Source: Leptasterias polaris (lineage: Eukaryota; Echinodermata; Asteroidea; Forcipulatida; Asteriidae). Taken from it: 64,000 bases of DNA. A model generated the notes under the pieces. The model did not search any database. It was not told the origin of the DNA and saw only the letters and a list, made by a program, of their open reading frames with translations. Of the stretch, positions 11,731-24,249 are shown piece by piece (position 1 is the stretch's first letter; the number at the start of each line of letters is the position of its first letter). The position numbers and the translations under genes are program-made. Location of the stretch: contig JAZGTN010000015.1 of the NCBI GenBank assembly GCA_037783415.1, forward strand, positions 6,831,001 through 6,895,000, written 5' to 3'.

Positions 11731-12040
11731 TAAAGACCTTTCTTTTGTTGATAAACAAAGTGCGCCGGTTGGCATGGACGGCCGAATGTTAGCAAAACAT
11801 TCAATCGTGTTAAAAAATGTTGTGACCAAATTCAACATTTTCTGTAAAGATTCATGAACGGAAATACCTTCCATGATTGGTTGATTTGTTTCCAACAAAT
11901 TCAACACTATTTTTGAATTTTGTGTAACACTGCTACAAACTGTGGCAATCTGTTTTTGATTTTAAGTTATGGCTTTCTATACTTTTCCAACCTGGGTTGG
12001 AAAAAACTCGGGATGTGACGTTGCAAAAGAAAGGTCTATA
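11731..12040. mobile_element. Inverted-repeat MITE, unit 3
   Basis: Same element as at 3105-3414, same length. Confidence 0.75.
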
Positions 12041-12988
12041 AGATAACGAGATAGAGTCATTCCAAAACTGTCAACTTGTCGAGATAAATTATATTTCGCC
12101 AATTCCGGAGAGACTCACCCTGTAGATTGTCCCTTGCAATCTGATCCACCCTTTGAAGCTAATAGAATGTCCCTCATTAGGATATGAAAAGTTCTTTGGA
12201 AACAAAGGGTGTAGTGAAGGTGCGTTCTCCCAAGAAATCCGTGTCATTTGTATTGCACTCAAAGAAGCACTTTGGAACTCTGTGTAGTATGTACAACAAG
12301 AGTTATCACCTTTTTAAACCACCTTTGGGTCCCGTAAGGTACATGTTTTTAAAAGTAATTTGTCCTTCCCTCGAAATATGTTTTCGTTTCATCGAAACGA
12401 TAGTTCAACTTCAAATAATAAACCACACGGGAAACTGACTGGGTAAACTTTTCAAATGTTTTTGTTTGAACAAAGAGAAGATTAATAGAGCGGGGTTTGA
12501 GTCTAAAGGTTGTGTCTATATAATGACATCCGTGATTCCAAGATGAGTGGAATGTGAATAAACAATTTACTAAGGTTAAACATTTGTATTTTTCTTTTAA
12601 TTACAAATTAAAAAATAGGCCCCTCTTTACATGGCGCTGCTCGTGACGTCAAATCGAGGCAGGAGAAAATGTGTAGTCTGGCCCCGTACATTACGTCTGG
12701 GTACCTGATCAGTATGATGCGTTTTCGTATTCGGACGTCACCACCCAATGCAATCCTAGGACAGTGTACAGTCGACTAATACGAGACGCCAGTTTATACG
12801 AGGTTTTTCACCGGTCCCGAACTGTCCCATGCGCGTTTCTATGTCGTAAAAACGGAAGATACGAGCATGGTCATAACGAGAACACGGATAATACGAGGTA
12901 TTGTTTTTCCACCAGAAACATTTCGCTGGTAACCTAAGCTTCACTGCAACTTCCCTTGCACACTACTACCAACGAAAAAATCCCCGGG

Positions 12989-13091
12989 CTATCCAAGTGT
13001 TCGCTGCATAGCGCTGAAAACGACGTCGGACCGGACCACTTTGCCCTCGTTAGCCTAACTGTCGATGCCCGTAACTGCCTATATTTGGGAT
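12989..13091 (-). pseudogene. THAP exon fragment, unit 4
   Basis: Copy of the fragment at 55-157. Confidence 0.55.
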
Positions 13092-13356
13092 CTGCAGGAA
13101 AAAAAATGCTGGCTGACCCCATCTTTAGTCGTTTTGCTGCATCCAGCAGCAATTTTCGCTGGAAAAATGCAAGAAAAAACCCCCTTTTGGATAACCAAAC
13201 GAAACGTACAATCTCACTACTTGCACGTGTATATACAACGTAAATGCAGGCAAGTTCGAGTGGGGTCGATGTTCAATCGAGGCGAAGTCTTCCTCGATTG
13301 ACGTCACAAAAAGGGATGGGCGGAGTCGCCCCCAAACAACTTTATCTATTTTTTTA

Positions 13357-14516
13357 CAGTGTTGTAGTCGAGTCACCTGTGTCGAGTCCGAGTCCGAGTC
13401 TCAAGTCACTTGGGTCGAGTCCGAGTCCGAGTCCCGAGTCACTTGGTCCGAGGGGGAGTCCGAGTCACGAGTCACTTGGTCCGAGTCCGAGTCCGAGTCA
13501 CGAGTCACTTGTTTAAATATTGATTGTTTGTTTGTTTTGTTTGTTTGTTTATTAGACAATCTCCACAGAATTCTTTAAAATACAACAATTGGACAAAAAC
13601 AGATATAAAATACAAGAAGGGAAAAGACATTTGAATCTGAGGAATTGTCGAGGATAACACAAAAAAGCTAAAATAAGCTTATTTCCATTGTGGTCCTCTA
13701 TACAAAATAAAAATACATACAAAAACACTGAAGACACGGTAAAATACAAGTATTTGCAAACCAAATGTCGTAAAATAAGAATTGGAAATGACAAAATAAA
13801 ACACATTTATTTTAAACAAAGTTCTGTTAAAGTTTTTGTTAAAGTTGGTATAACCAAAAGAAACAATACGGGGCGGAACGGCAGATGCCATGATTAAAAA
13901 AATGTTGTACTACTTTTTACTAGTGACGTGACCAAACTTGACGTCGTGTGTGTGTGTCGACCATGTGTAGAAACTGGTGCAAACAACACACAGCCATCAC
14001 AGTGCAATATGCAGGCTGTGTTTTACAGGTACCAGACATGCCATTTCCCTGGTAATATGCATCAAGCACAAGCAGTGGCTATGGTGTTAACGTTGACAGA
14101 ATACCAGCATAATACTGGTGTAGTGCATCCCAGTGTTAAAATGCGTATTGAACATACGAATCGAACATACACGCGCTGTACGTAGATAGCCATTTACACA
14201 ATAATCACGAACACTATTACTTGTAACACCACACGACAGTGTACTTATTTATTGTGCTAGACGTTAACTCCATGTGCACTCCGGGAATGACGATCGGATC
14301 ATCGGAATTGTTTTTAATATTTAAAAAAGGTATTGTTTGTGAAAATACGTGACTCGAGTCACGAGTCCTCGGGGACAAGTCCGAGTCATGATAGTCGAGT
14401 CCGAGTCCGAGTCCGAGTCTTTTGCAGACGTGACTCGAGTCAAGTCCGAGTCACCGAAATTGTGACTCGAGACGGACTCGAGTCCGAGTCCTGGACTCGA
14501 GAGTCATACAACACTG
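13357..14516. mobile_element. hAT-like MITE, unit 4
   Basis: 1160 bases, same length class as unit 3. Confidence 0.8.
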
Positions 14517-14690
14517 TTTTTTAACATATAAATACTGACAAACAATTACTCAAAAAATTGTTTTATTGTTAATATACTCTTATATAAAATAAAATAAATT
14601 CTATTTCCAGGTGACTTAAAAAAAAATAAATAATAATAAAATGTTTTTGTAAACGATAGGCCTAGTACAATTTCCTTTGTTGTGTGCTGG

Positions 14691-14738
14691 TATAAAAGGT
14701 TGTTGGGCTAGTGCACTTATTACAGACTACCTTTCAAG
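14691..14738 (+). promoter_or_regulatory. TATA promoter, unit 4
   Basis: TATAAAAG at 14691-14698, unchanged through the ATG. Confidence 0.6.
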
Positions 14739-14775
14739 ATGAACTGCTTGATATCGACTCTAGCCTTCATAATGG
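14739..14775 (+). CDS. First coding exon, array copy 4
   Basis: Identical to copy 1; intact local candidate exon at 14927-15189. Confidence 0.5.
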
Positions 14776-16040
14776 GTGAGCAAAAACAATCATTGTTACT
14801 TTGTAATAGCTGATAAGGATTTCAGTTTTTCCTCAGAAATTTCAAACCACGAATGGCTTGTTTTAATTTGCAAATGGTATACTATTCCCTATAAAAATTC
14901 ATTTTATTTTCACATTTAATTGGTAGGAGTAGAGGTCTGTATCTCTCTACCTCCAAAGTGGTGTATTAAATTAAGGCTTATTTCTCATGGACGAGTTGGG
15001 AAGCACTTCAACAAAACTGCAAAATTCACTCAAGGGCGGGGAGAGGGACGGAGGCCGCTAGCAGAGGGATTGGGGCAGTATGTGCTACTGTGGGAGTACG
15101 TTAGGCTATATCGAAATAATATTTTTCCTCAGCACAGGGCTTGCTGTACTATGGTAAAGAACCAACGGGATATTATTTTGTATTGTTAGTAATGTTGAGC
15201 TAGTGAATTCGCTCGTATATGTTATGTTTTCGAATGCGCGCCAATATTATAGTTCGTCATCTGCATTTAGACAAGCAAACTATCAACCGTTGCTTGGTAA
15301 CGTAACAGGTATAGTCAGCTCAAATACCACTTTGCGTGAGGAATCTTTCCCCTGGTGCACAACACCCCACACACCTTGATATTAAGGCCGAGTGCAAAGC
15401 CAGAAATGGGACAATCCATATATTTATATGGGATCCAAAATTCAAGTTCATACACGAAGTGGCAGAAAGTAAGAGACTTATTTCTTAACAAAAAAGGGGG
15501 GGGAGGGAAGACCCACAAAAAGGAAAGAAAAAGGCGTACAAAATATAAACAATGATTAATCAATTAGTAGTATAGGTTTTCCCAGCCAATTTCAGCAAAA
15601 ACTCATTCAATTTCATTAATTTCACGCATTTTCCCCTAATCCTCTCAAACTAAGGTTTTTAGCTATTAATGTATTCAATTTCGTTTTCGTGCACACATGG
15701 TCACGATGATGGTCCCATGGAGGACGGAAGTTAGCAATAAGTTGGAACGTTTCAAGTATTCAAAACGACTTGTTTATCAACAGTAAATGTAGTTAAATTC
15801 TAACGTTAATTTAAATTCATATCAATCAAGTTCAACCAAAACAGTCCTAATAATATTAATAACATCGCCCGCTGCATGCATTCGCTGCAAGGTTGTCGCC
15901 ATGTTTGTTGTTAGCCAAACACTGACGTCACCAGCGTGGCGATGGGAAAGTAAACTGAAAACAAGTCGCTCGCGCAAAATGGTTGTATGGAGACGAATAG
16001 CGCCCCCAATGACCCTTTTTACGAGGCGCAATGAGTGCCA

Positions 16041-16350
16041 TAAAGACCTTTCTTTTGTTGATAAACAAAGTGCGCCGGTTGGCATGGACGGCCGAATGTT
16101 AGCAAAACATTCAATCGTGTTAAAAAATGTTGTGACCAAATTCAACATTTTCTGTAAAGATTCATGAACGGAAATACCTTCCATGATTGGTTGATTTGTT
16201 TCCAACAAATTCAACACTATTTTTGAATTTTGTGTAACACTGCTACAAACTGTGGCAATCTGTTTTTGATTTTAAGTTATGGCTTTCTATACTTTTCCAA
16301 CCTGGGTTGGAAAAAACTCGGGATGTGACGTTGCAAAAGAAAGGTCTATA
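16041..16350. mobile_element. Inverted-repeat MITE, unit 4
   Basis: Same element and length as in unit 3. Confidence 0.75.
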
Positions 16351-17298
16351 AGATAACGAGATAGAGTCATTCCAAAACTGTCAACTTGTCGAGATAAATT
16401 ATATTTCGCCAATTCCGGAGAGACTCACCCTGTAGATTGTCCCTTGCAATCTGATCCACCCTTTGAAGCTAATAGAATGTCCCTCATTAGGATATGAAAA
16501 GTTCTTTGGAAACAAAGGGTGTAGTGAAGGTGCGTTCTCCCAAGAAATCCGTGTCATTTGTATTGCACTCAAAGAAGCACTTTGGAACTCTGTGTAGTAT
16601 GTACAACAAGAGTTATCACCTTTTTAAACCACCTTTGGGTCCCGTAAGGTACATGTTTTTAAAAGTAATTTGTCCTTCCCTCGAAATATGTTTTCGTTTC
16701 ATCGAAACGATAGTTCAACTTCAAATAATAAACCACACGGGAAACTGACTGGGTAAACTTTTCAAATGTTTTTGTTTGAACAAAGAGAAGATTAATAGAG
16801 CGGGGTTTGAGTCTAAAGGTTGTGTCTATATAATGACATCCGTGATTCCAAGATGAGTGGAATGTGAATAAACAATTTACTAAGGTTAAACATTTGTATT
16901 TTTCTTTTAATTACAAATTAAAAAATAGGCCCCTCTTTACATGGCGCTGCTCGTGACGTCAAATCGAGGCAGGAGAAAATGTGTAGTCTGGCCCCGTACA
17001 TTACGTCTGGGTACCTGATCAGTATGATGCGTTTTCGTATTCGGACGTCACCACCCAATGCAATCCTAGGACAGTGTACAGTCGACTAATACGAGACGCC
17101 AGTTTATACGAGGTTTTTCACCGGTCCCGAACTGTCCCATGCGCGTTTCTATGTCGTAAAAACGGAAGATACGAGCATGGTCATAACGAGAACACGGATA
17201 ATACGAGGTATTGTTTTTCCACCAGAAACATTTCGCTGGTAACCTAAGCTTCACTGCAACTTCCCTTGCACACTACTACCAACGAAAAAATCCCCGGG

Positions 17299-17401
17299 CT
17301 ATCCAAGTGTTCGCTGCATAGCGCTGAAAACGACGTCGGACCGGACCACTTTGCCCTCGTTAGCCTAACTGTCGATGCCCGTAACTGCCTATATTTGGGA
17401 T
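17299..17401 (-). pseudogene. THAP exon fragment, unit 5
   Basis: Copy of the fragment at 55-157. Confidence 0.55.
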
Positions 17402-18779
17402 CTGCAGGAAAAAAAATGCTGGCTGACCCCATCTTTAGTCGTTTTGCTGCATCCAGCAGCAATTTTCGCTGGAAAAATGCAAGAAAAAACCCCCTTTTGG
17501 ATAACCAAACGAAACGTACAATCTCACTACTTGCACGTGTATATACAACGTAAATGCAGGCAAGTTCGAGTGGGGTCGATGTTCAATCGAGGCGAAGTCT
17601 TCCTCGATTGACGTCACAAAAAGGGATGGGCGGAGTCGCCCCCAAACAACTTTATCTATTTTTTTACAGTGTTGTAGTCGAGTCACCTGTGTCGAGTCCG
17701 AGTCCGAGTCTCAAGTCACTTGGGTCGAGTCCGAGTCCGAGTCCCGAGTCACTTGGTCCGAGGGGGAGTCCGAGTCACGAGTCACTTGGTCCGAGTCCGA
17801 GTCCGAGTCACGAGTCACTTGTTTAAATATTGATTGTTTGTTTGTTTTGTTTGTTTGTTTGTTTATTAGACAATCTCCACAGAATTCTTTAAAATACAAC
17901 AATTGGACAAAAACAGATATAAAATACAAGAAGGGAAAAGACATTTGAATCTGAGGAATTGTCGAGGATAACACAAAAAAGCTAAAATAAGCTTATTTCC
18001 ATTGTGGTCCTCTATACAAAATAAAAATACATACAAAAACACTGAAGACACGGTAAAATACAAGTATTTGCAAACCAAATGTCGTAAAATAAGAATTGGA
18101 AATGACAAAATAAAACACATTTATTTTAAACAAAGTTCTGTTAAAGTTTTTGTTAAAGTTGGTATAACCAAAAGAAACAATACGGGGCGGAACGGCAGAT
18201 GCCATGATTAAAAAAATGTTGTACTACTTTTTACTAGTGACGTGACCAAACTTGACGTCGTGTGTGTGTGTCGACCATGTGTAGAAACTGGTGCAAACAA
18301 CACACAGCCATCACAGTGCAATATGCAGGCTGTGTTTTACAGGTACCAGACATGCCATTTCCCTGGTAATATGCATCAAGCACAAGCAGTGGCTATGGTG
18401 TTAACGTTGACAGAATACCAGCATAATACTGGTGTAGTGCATCCCAGTGTTAAAATGCGTATTGAACATACGAATCGAACATACACGCGCTGTACGTAGA
18501 TAGCCATTTACACAATAATCACGAACACTATTACTTGTAACACCACACGACAGTGTACTTATTTATTGTGCTAGACGTTAACTCCATGTGCACTCCGGGA
18601 ATGACGATCGGATCATCGGAATTGTTTTTAATATTTAAAAAAGGTATTGTTTGTGAAAATACGTGACTCGAGTCACGAGTCCTCGGGGACAAGTCCGAGT
18701 CATGATAGTCGAGTCCGAGTCCGAGTCCGAGTCTTTTGCAGACGTGACTCGAGTCAAGTCCGACCCTTATAAAAAAGAG

Positions 18780-19505
18780 CCAATGGTATTCAATGGTAAA
18801 CCAATGGTATTCAATGGTAAACCAATGGTACCCAATGGTACCCAATGGTGACGAATGGTACCCAATGGTTTCTCAATGGTGTATCCAATGGTAGTGTTGT
18901 ACTGAATGGTATTTTAAATGGTAGAATTTATTTACAATTTGTGGCCAATGGTGTTTTCATTCAAGTGAATGGTACCCAATGGTTTCTCAATGGTGTACCC
19001 AATGGTAGTGTGGTACTGTATTGTATTTTAAATGGTGGAATTATTTTACCATTTGCAGCCAATGGTGTTTTCATTCAAGTGAATGGTACCCAATTGTGTA
19101 TCCAATTGTAGTGTTGTAATGAATGGTACTTTAATGGTAGAATTATTGTACCATTTGTGGCCAATGGTGTTTTCCTTCAAGTGAATGGTACCCAATGGTG
19201 GGGTTGTACTGAATGGTATTTTAAATGGTAGAATTTATTTACAATTTGTGGCCAATGGTGTTTTCATTCAAGTGAATGGTACCCAATGGTTTCTCAATGG
19301 TGTACCCGATAGTATAGTGTGGTACTGTATTGTATTTTAAATAGTGGAATTATTTTACCATTTGCGGCCAATGGTGTTTTCATTCAAGTGAATGTGACCA
19401 ATGGTATCGGTGTTCTGAATGGTATTTTAAATGGTCACGAGAATTAATTGTACTACCATTTGTGGCCAATGGTGTTTTCATTTAAAGTGAATGGTAAAGT
19501 CAATG
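18780..19505. repeat. Left arm of CAATGGT repeats
   Basis: Degenerate higher-order repeat of roughly 120-150 bases (GTGAATGGTACCCAATGG, then TTTGTGGCCAATGGTG) built from CAATGGT words. Less regular than the right arm. Confidence 0.75.
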
Positions 19506-20640
19506 TATAATGGTAAAAAAATGATATGGAATTGTCAATCAGTGTATTTCTAACTTGTCAGTGATTATCCTTATTAAATAAACAATTCAAGCTATGTATA
19601 AAAAAATTAAACTTGATCAGGAAAATTACCTGTGAATAATGCACGATCGTATGATGTAATCCCCACTACCACTACAAGTGAAAGGACTGTGCAACTCTAG
19701 GGTGAACAGCACCCTGACTGCGCGTGTGGTTAACTGATCAGCTATGTTGTAAGAGCCCATACTCTATGTATGCACTGCCCTGTAGTACAGCACATTTTTT
19801 CATGATGAGTCATCAGTTGTTTTGAAAGACTGAACTGCCAACGGACGTTTTCTAAACCGATGTTCAATTGTTTTAGTGTGTTTTGCTGCCTTAATTTTGA
19901 GTCTGGAAGTAGTTGCAGTGTCAATCTCAAAGCTAATAAGTGATATTATGAGAATGATATGCTGAAGGTGTGATTTGAACAGCCGAACTCAAGAACAAAA
20001 AGGACGTTATGTCTGTGCATCATCATACATGTAGGACAGGTCGTTGTCATCAAATGCATGTTTGGTAAGTGTTTTGTGTAACGTTAATTCAATCATGGAG
20101 GAAGGAATAGATTGTACCAAACCAGAAATTTTCATCAACAAAAGTTTTATTATATTTTTGGCCTAAGACAAAACTAAGCAATGACAAAATCTGATTTTGT
20201 TTATTTGGGGATCGGGATTGTTAAAAATGTTAGTATCGTGTGAATTGGTGTCCATCAGGATCATGCTGACTGAGCATTGAATGTTTCAAGCAAGGGCCAT
20301 GTTTCAAAGGAACATTGTCACCGTGAAATTAAAAATCTAACTTAATAAACGAACTGTTTTAATTGGTTCTTTTTTATAGTTTTTTCTCATTCCTTTTTTT
20401 GTTTTGTTACAGTTCTTTGGAGTTCTCTGTCCGATGACTGGCGACATCATCATCATCACCATCAACAGACGCTCGGATACTATTAATCTATTCATCAAGA
20501 CCTACAAGTAACAGCCTTTGGTTTGGGATACTTGCCCAAGATAAATATTCCTAAAAGAGAGTCTTCCTGTGTGTTGCAATTTTAAAGACTAACTTAACTA
20601 CTGAGCATTCACTATAAATCACAATTTTGTTTATGATCAT
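19506..20640. other. Central region of the CAATGGT element, no gene seen
   Basis: About 1.1 kb of AT-rich sequence between the two repeat arms. I see no transposase motif and no frame above background; a CATCATCATCATCACC run lies near 20448. Confidence 0.5.
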
Positions 20641-20689
20641 GTCAAAAAAATGTCACACTACTTGAAACTGGTTGTGAATTGTGTGACGA

Positions 20690-21560
20690 ATGGTATTGAA
20701 TGGTGTACACTGGATATGACCAATGGTATTAAATGTTAAACACCTCATATGATCAATATGACAATGGTATAATATACCATTGATGATTAATATACCATTG
20801 ATATGATCATATGTCATGGAAATGATCAATGGTACTGAATGATAGACCATGGAAATGATCAATGGTACTGAATGATAGACCATGGAAATGATCAATGGTA
20901 CTGAATGATAGACCATTGATATGATCAATGGTATACCATTGGTATTGCCAATGGTATTGAATGGTATACCATTGGTATTGCCAATGGTGTTGAATGGTAT
21001 ACCATTCATATGATCAATGGTATTGAATGGTATACCATTGACTAGACCAATGGTATTGAATGGTATACCATTGAGTGGACCAATGGTATTGAATGGTATA
21101 CCATTGACTAGACCAATGGTATTGAATGGTAAACCATTGACTAGACCAATGGTATTGAATGGTATACCATTGAGTGGACCAATGGTATTGAATGGTATAC
21201 CATTGAGTGGACCAATGGTATTGAATGGTATACCATTGACTAGACCAATGGTATTGAATGGTATACCATTGAGAGGACCAATGGTATTGAATGGTATACC
21301 ATTGAGTGGACCAATGGTATTGAATGGTATACCATTGAGTGGACCAATGGTATCGAATGGTATACCATTGACTAGACCAATGGTATTGAATGGTATACCA
21401 TTGAGTGGACCAATGGTATTGAATGGTATACCATTGATATCACCAATGGTACTGAATGGTAAACCATTGGCTGAGCTAATTGTATTGAATGGTATACCAT
21501 TGAATAAACCAATGGTTTTCAATGGTATACCATCAATGGTATTTACCATTGACCCAATGG
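20690..21560. repeat. Right arm: 33-bp palindromic satellite
   Basis: About twenty copies of a 33-base unit, ACCAATGGTATTGAATGG followed by TATACCATTGACTAG. Each unit contains the palindrome TCAATGGTATACCATTGA or a variant. The period is divisible by three and lacks stops, so long open frames run on both strands (20653-21576 and 21017-21586); these are repeat artefacts. Confidence 0.9.
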
Positions 21561-21907
21561 TAAAAAAACGTTCCAAAACACCATAGGATTGTAAAAGTAC
21601 ATTTCAATGGTAAATTTTCAATGGTAAATCAATGGTTTACCATTGAGTTTTTTTTATAAGGGCGAGTCACCGAAATTGTGACTCGAGACGGACTCGAGTC
21701 CGAGTCCTGGACTCGAGTCATACAACACTGTTTTTTTAACATATAAATACTGACAAACAATTACTCAAAAAATTGTTTTATTGTTAATATACTCTTATAT
21801 TAAAAAAAAAAAAATTCTATTTCCAGGTGACTTAAAAAAAAAAATAATAATAATAAAATGTTTTTGTAAACGATAGGCCTAGTACAATTTCCTTTGTTGT
21901 GTGCTGG

Positions 21908-21955
21908 TATAAAAGGTTGTTGGGCTAGTGCATTTATTACAGACTACCTTTCAAG
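21908..21955 (+). promoter_or_regulatory. TATA promoter, unit 5
   Basis: TATAAAAG at 21908-21915; one base differs in the presumed start-site region (GTGCATTTATT). Confidence 0.6.
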
Positions 21956-21992
21956 ATGAACTGCTTGATATCGACTCTAGCCTTCATAATGG
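21956..21992 (+). CDS. First coding exon, array copy 5
   Basis: Coding sequence and donor identical to copy 1 although the surrounding unit is more diverged. Intact local candidate exon at 22144-22406 (one altered residue, P to L). Confidence 0.5.
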
Positions 21993-23255
21993 GTGAGCAA
22001 AAACAATCATTGTTACTTTGTAATAGCTGATAAGGATTTCAGATTTTCCTCAGAAATTTCAAACCACGAATGGCTTGTTTTAATTTGCAAATGGTATACT
22101 ATTCCCTATAAATATTCATTTTATTTTCACATTTAATTGGTAGGAGTAGAGGTCTGTATCTCTCTACCTCCAAAGTGGTGTATTAAATTAAGGCTTATTT
22201 CTCATGGACGAGTTGGGAAGCACTTCAACAAAACTGCAAAATTCACTCAAGGGCGGGGAGAGGGACGGAGGCCGCTAGCAGAGGGATTGGGGCAGTATGT
22301 GCTACTGTGGGAGTACGTTAGGCTATATCGAAATAATATTTTTCTTCAGCACAGGGCTTGCTGTACTATGGTAAAGAACCAACGGGATATTATTTTGTAT
22401 TGTTAGTAATGTTGTGCTAGTGAATTCGCTCGTATATGTTATGTTTTCGAATGCGCGCCAATATTATAGTTCGTCATCTGCATTTAGACAAGCAAACTAT
22501 CAACCGTTGCTTGGTAACGTAACAGGTATAGTCAGCTCAAATACCACTTTGCGTGAGGAATCTTTTCCCTGGTGCACAACACCCCACACACCTTGATATT
22601 AAGGCCGAGTGCAAAGCCAGAAATGGGACAATCCATATATTTATATGGGATCCAAAATTCAAGTTCATACACGAAGTGGCAGAAAGTAAGAGACTTATTT
22701 CTTAAAAAAAAAGGGGGGAGGGAAGACCCACAAAAAGGAAAGAAAAAGGCGTACAAAATATAAACAATGATTAATCAATTAGTAGTATAGGTTTTCCCAG
22801 CCAATTTCAGCAAAAACTCATTCAATTTCATTAATTTCACGCATTTTCCCCTAATCCTCTCAAACTAAGGTTTTTAGCTATTAATGTATTCAATTACGTT
22901 TTCGTGCACACATGGTCACGATGATGGTCCCATGGAGGACGGAAGTTAGCAATAAGTTGGAACGTTTCAAGTATTCAAAACGACTTGTTTATCAACAGTA
23001 AATGTAGTTAAATTCTAACGTTAATTTAAATTCATATCAATCAAGTTCAACCAAAACAGTCCTAATAATATTAATAACATCGCCCGCTGCATGCATTCGC
23101 TACAAGGTAGTCGCCATGTTTGTTGTTAGCCAAACACTGACGTCACCAGCGTGGCGATGGGAAAGTAAACTGAAAACAAGTCGCTCGCGCAAAATGGTTG
23201 TATGGAGACGAATAGCGCCCCCAATGACCTTTTTTACGAGGCGCAATGAGTGCCA

Positions 23256-23566
23256 TAAAGACCTTTCTTTTGTTGATAAACAAAGTGCGCCGGTTGGCAT
23301 GGACGGCCGAATGTTAGCAAAACATTCAATCGTGTTAAAAAATGTTGTGACCAAATTCAACATTTTCTGTAAAGATTCATGAACGGAAATACCTTCCATG
23401 ATTGGTTGATTTGTCTCCAACAAATTCAACACTATTTTTGAATATTTGTGTAACACTGCTACAAACTGTGGCAATCTGTTTTTGATTTGCAGTTATGGCT
23501 TTCTATACTTTTCCAACCTGAGTTGGAAAAAACTCGAGCTTTGACGTTGCAAAAGAAAAGTCTATA
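23256..23566. mobile_element. Inverted-repeat MITE, unit 5
   Basis: 311 bases; several substitutions compared with units 1-4, including AAAAGTCTATA at the right end. Confidence 0.7.
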
Positions 23567-23940
23567 AGATAACGAGATAGAGTCATTCCAAAACTGTCAA
23601 CTTGTCGAGATAAATTATATTTCGCCAATTCCGGAGAGACTCACCCTGTAGATTGTCCCTTGCAATCTGATCCACCCTTTGAAGCTAATAGAATGTCCCT
23701 CATTAGGATATGAAAAGTTCTTTGGAAACAAAGGGTGTAGTGAAGGTGCGTTCTCCCAAGAAATCCGTGTCATTTGTATTGCACTCAAAGAAGCACTTTG
23801 GAACTCTGTGTAGTATGTACAACAAGAGTTATCACCTTTTTAAACCACCTTTGGGTCCCGTAAGGTACATGTTTTTAAAAGTAATTTTTCCTTCCCTCGA
23901 AATATGTTTTCGTTTCCTCGAAATGATAGTTCAACTTCAA

Positions 23941-24060
23941 ATAATAAACCACACGGGAAACTGACTGGGTAAACTTTTCAAAAGATTAATAGAGCGGGGT
24001 TTGAACCTGCGACCTTTTACTCACTCATCGGCACAGCTCGCAGACTCTATTCGACGGAAG
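23941..24060 (-). mobile_element. SINE remnant with tRNA-like head, unit 5
   Basis: Antisense copy that extends through GGTTTGAACCTGCGACC, the B-box region, and on to CTCGCAGACTCTATTCGACG. Units 1-4 have lost this segment. Confidence 0.65.
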
Positions 24061-24164
24061 TCTAAAGGTTGTGTCTTTATAATGACATCCGTGATTCCAA
24101 GTACTTAAAAAAAAATATATATAATAAAATGTTTTTGTTTACAATTTCCTTTGTTGTGTGCTGG

Positions 24165-24212
24165 TATAAAAGGTTGTTGGGCTAGTGCACTTATTACAGA
24201 CTACCTTTCAAG
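24165..24212 (+). promoter_or_regulatory. TATA promoter, copy 6, nearest the oxidase gene
   Basis: TATAAAAG at 24165-24172, followed by the conserved GTGCACTTATTACAG start-site region and ATG at 24213. It is the best candidate for the oxidase promoter by position. Confidence 0.65.
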
Positions 24213-24249
24213 ATGAACTGCTTGATATCGACTCTAGCCTTCATAATGG
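24213..24249 (+). CDS. Exon 1 of the multicopper oxidase (probable)
   Basis: Same 37 bases as the array copies, donor GTGAGC at 24250. Unlike the others, its local 263-base candidate exon is truncated, so the next usable acceptor in phase is 25248, 998 bases away. Exon 1 plus 25248 reads M-N-C-L-I-S-T-L-A-F-I-M then V-S-F-H-L-I-P-N-S, a convincing signal peptide with a small-residue cleavage region. Confidence 0.6.

Larger units (their letters stand above)
8625..12934 (+). repeat. Tandem array unit 3
   Basis: THAP fragment 8679-8781 (-), hAT-like MITE 9047-10206 with one extra GAGTCC and one GTTT fewer than units 1-2, TATA 10381, first exon 10429-10465, candidate exon 10617-10879, MITE 11731-12040. 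It shares AAACATTTG near 12580 with unit 4, whereas units 1-2 read AAAAATTTG. Confidence 0.95.
12935..17244 (+). repeat. Tandem array unit 4
   Basis: THAP fragment 12989-13091 (-), hAT-like MITE 13357-14516, TATA 14691, first exon 14739-14775, candidate exon 14927-15189, MITE 16041-16350. GCAGGAAAAAAAATG near 13095 is shared only with unit 5. Confidence 0.95.
18764..21662. mobile_element. 2.9-kb CAATGGT-palindrome DNA element
   Basis: Comparison with the uninterrupted units defines the insertion exactly. CCCTTATAAAAAA begins the left end and, inverted, the right end, and CGA is duplicated on both sides (18761-18763 and 21663-21665). Inside the TIRs both arms consist of CAATGGTA-type repeats, and a central 1.1 kb (about 19510-20640) is ordinary sequence without a recognisable transposase. 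The 3-bp duplication fits several DNA transposon groups; I cannot assign a superfamily. Confidence 0.8.
17667..21730. mobile_element. hAT-like MITE, unit 5, split by a nested insertion
   Basis: The left part is 17667-18763 and the right part 21663-21730. The right flank TTTTTTTA matches the left flank exactly, giving the clean 8-bp target duplication. Confidence 0.8.
17245..24105 (+). repeat. Tandem array unit 5, interrupted and diverged
   Basis: Without the 2899-base insertion this unit is about 3.96 kb: it ends at GATTCCAAG near 24102 and lacks the last roughly 390 bases of the other units. It has more substitutions than units 1-4, keeps about 60 bases of the SINE head that units 1-4 have lost, and lacks a short TGTTTTTGTTTGAAC segment present in them. 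It therefore looks like an older edge copy. Confidence 0.9.

Noticed and set aside
20653..21586. Long open frames of 307 and 189 codons on opposite strands
   Set aside because: The 33-bp palindromic repeat has a period divisible by three and no stops, so both strands stay open. Low-complexity translation, no start context.
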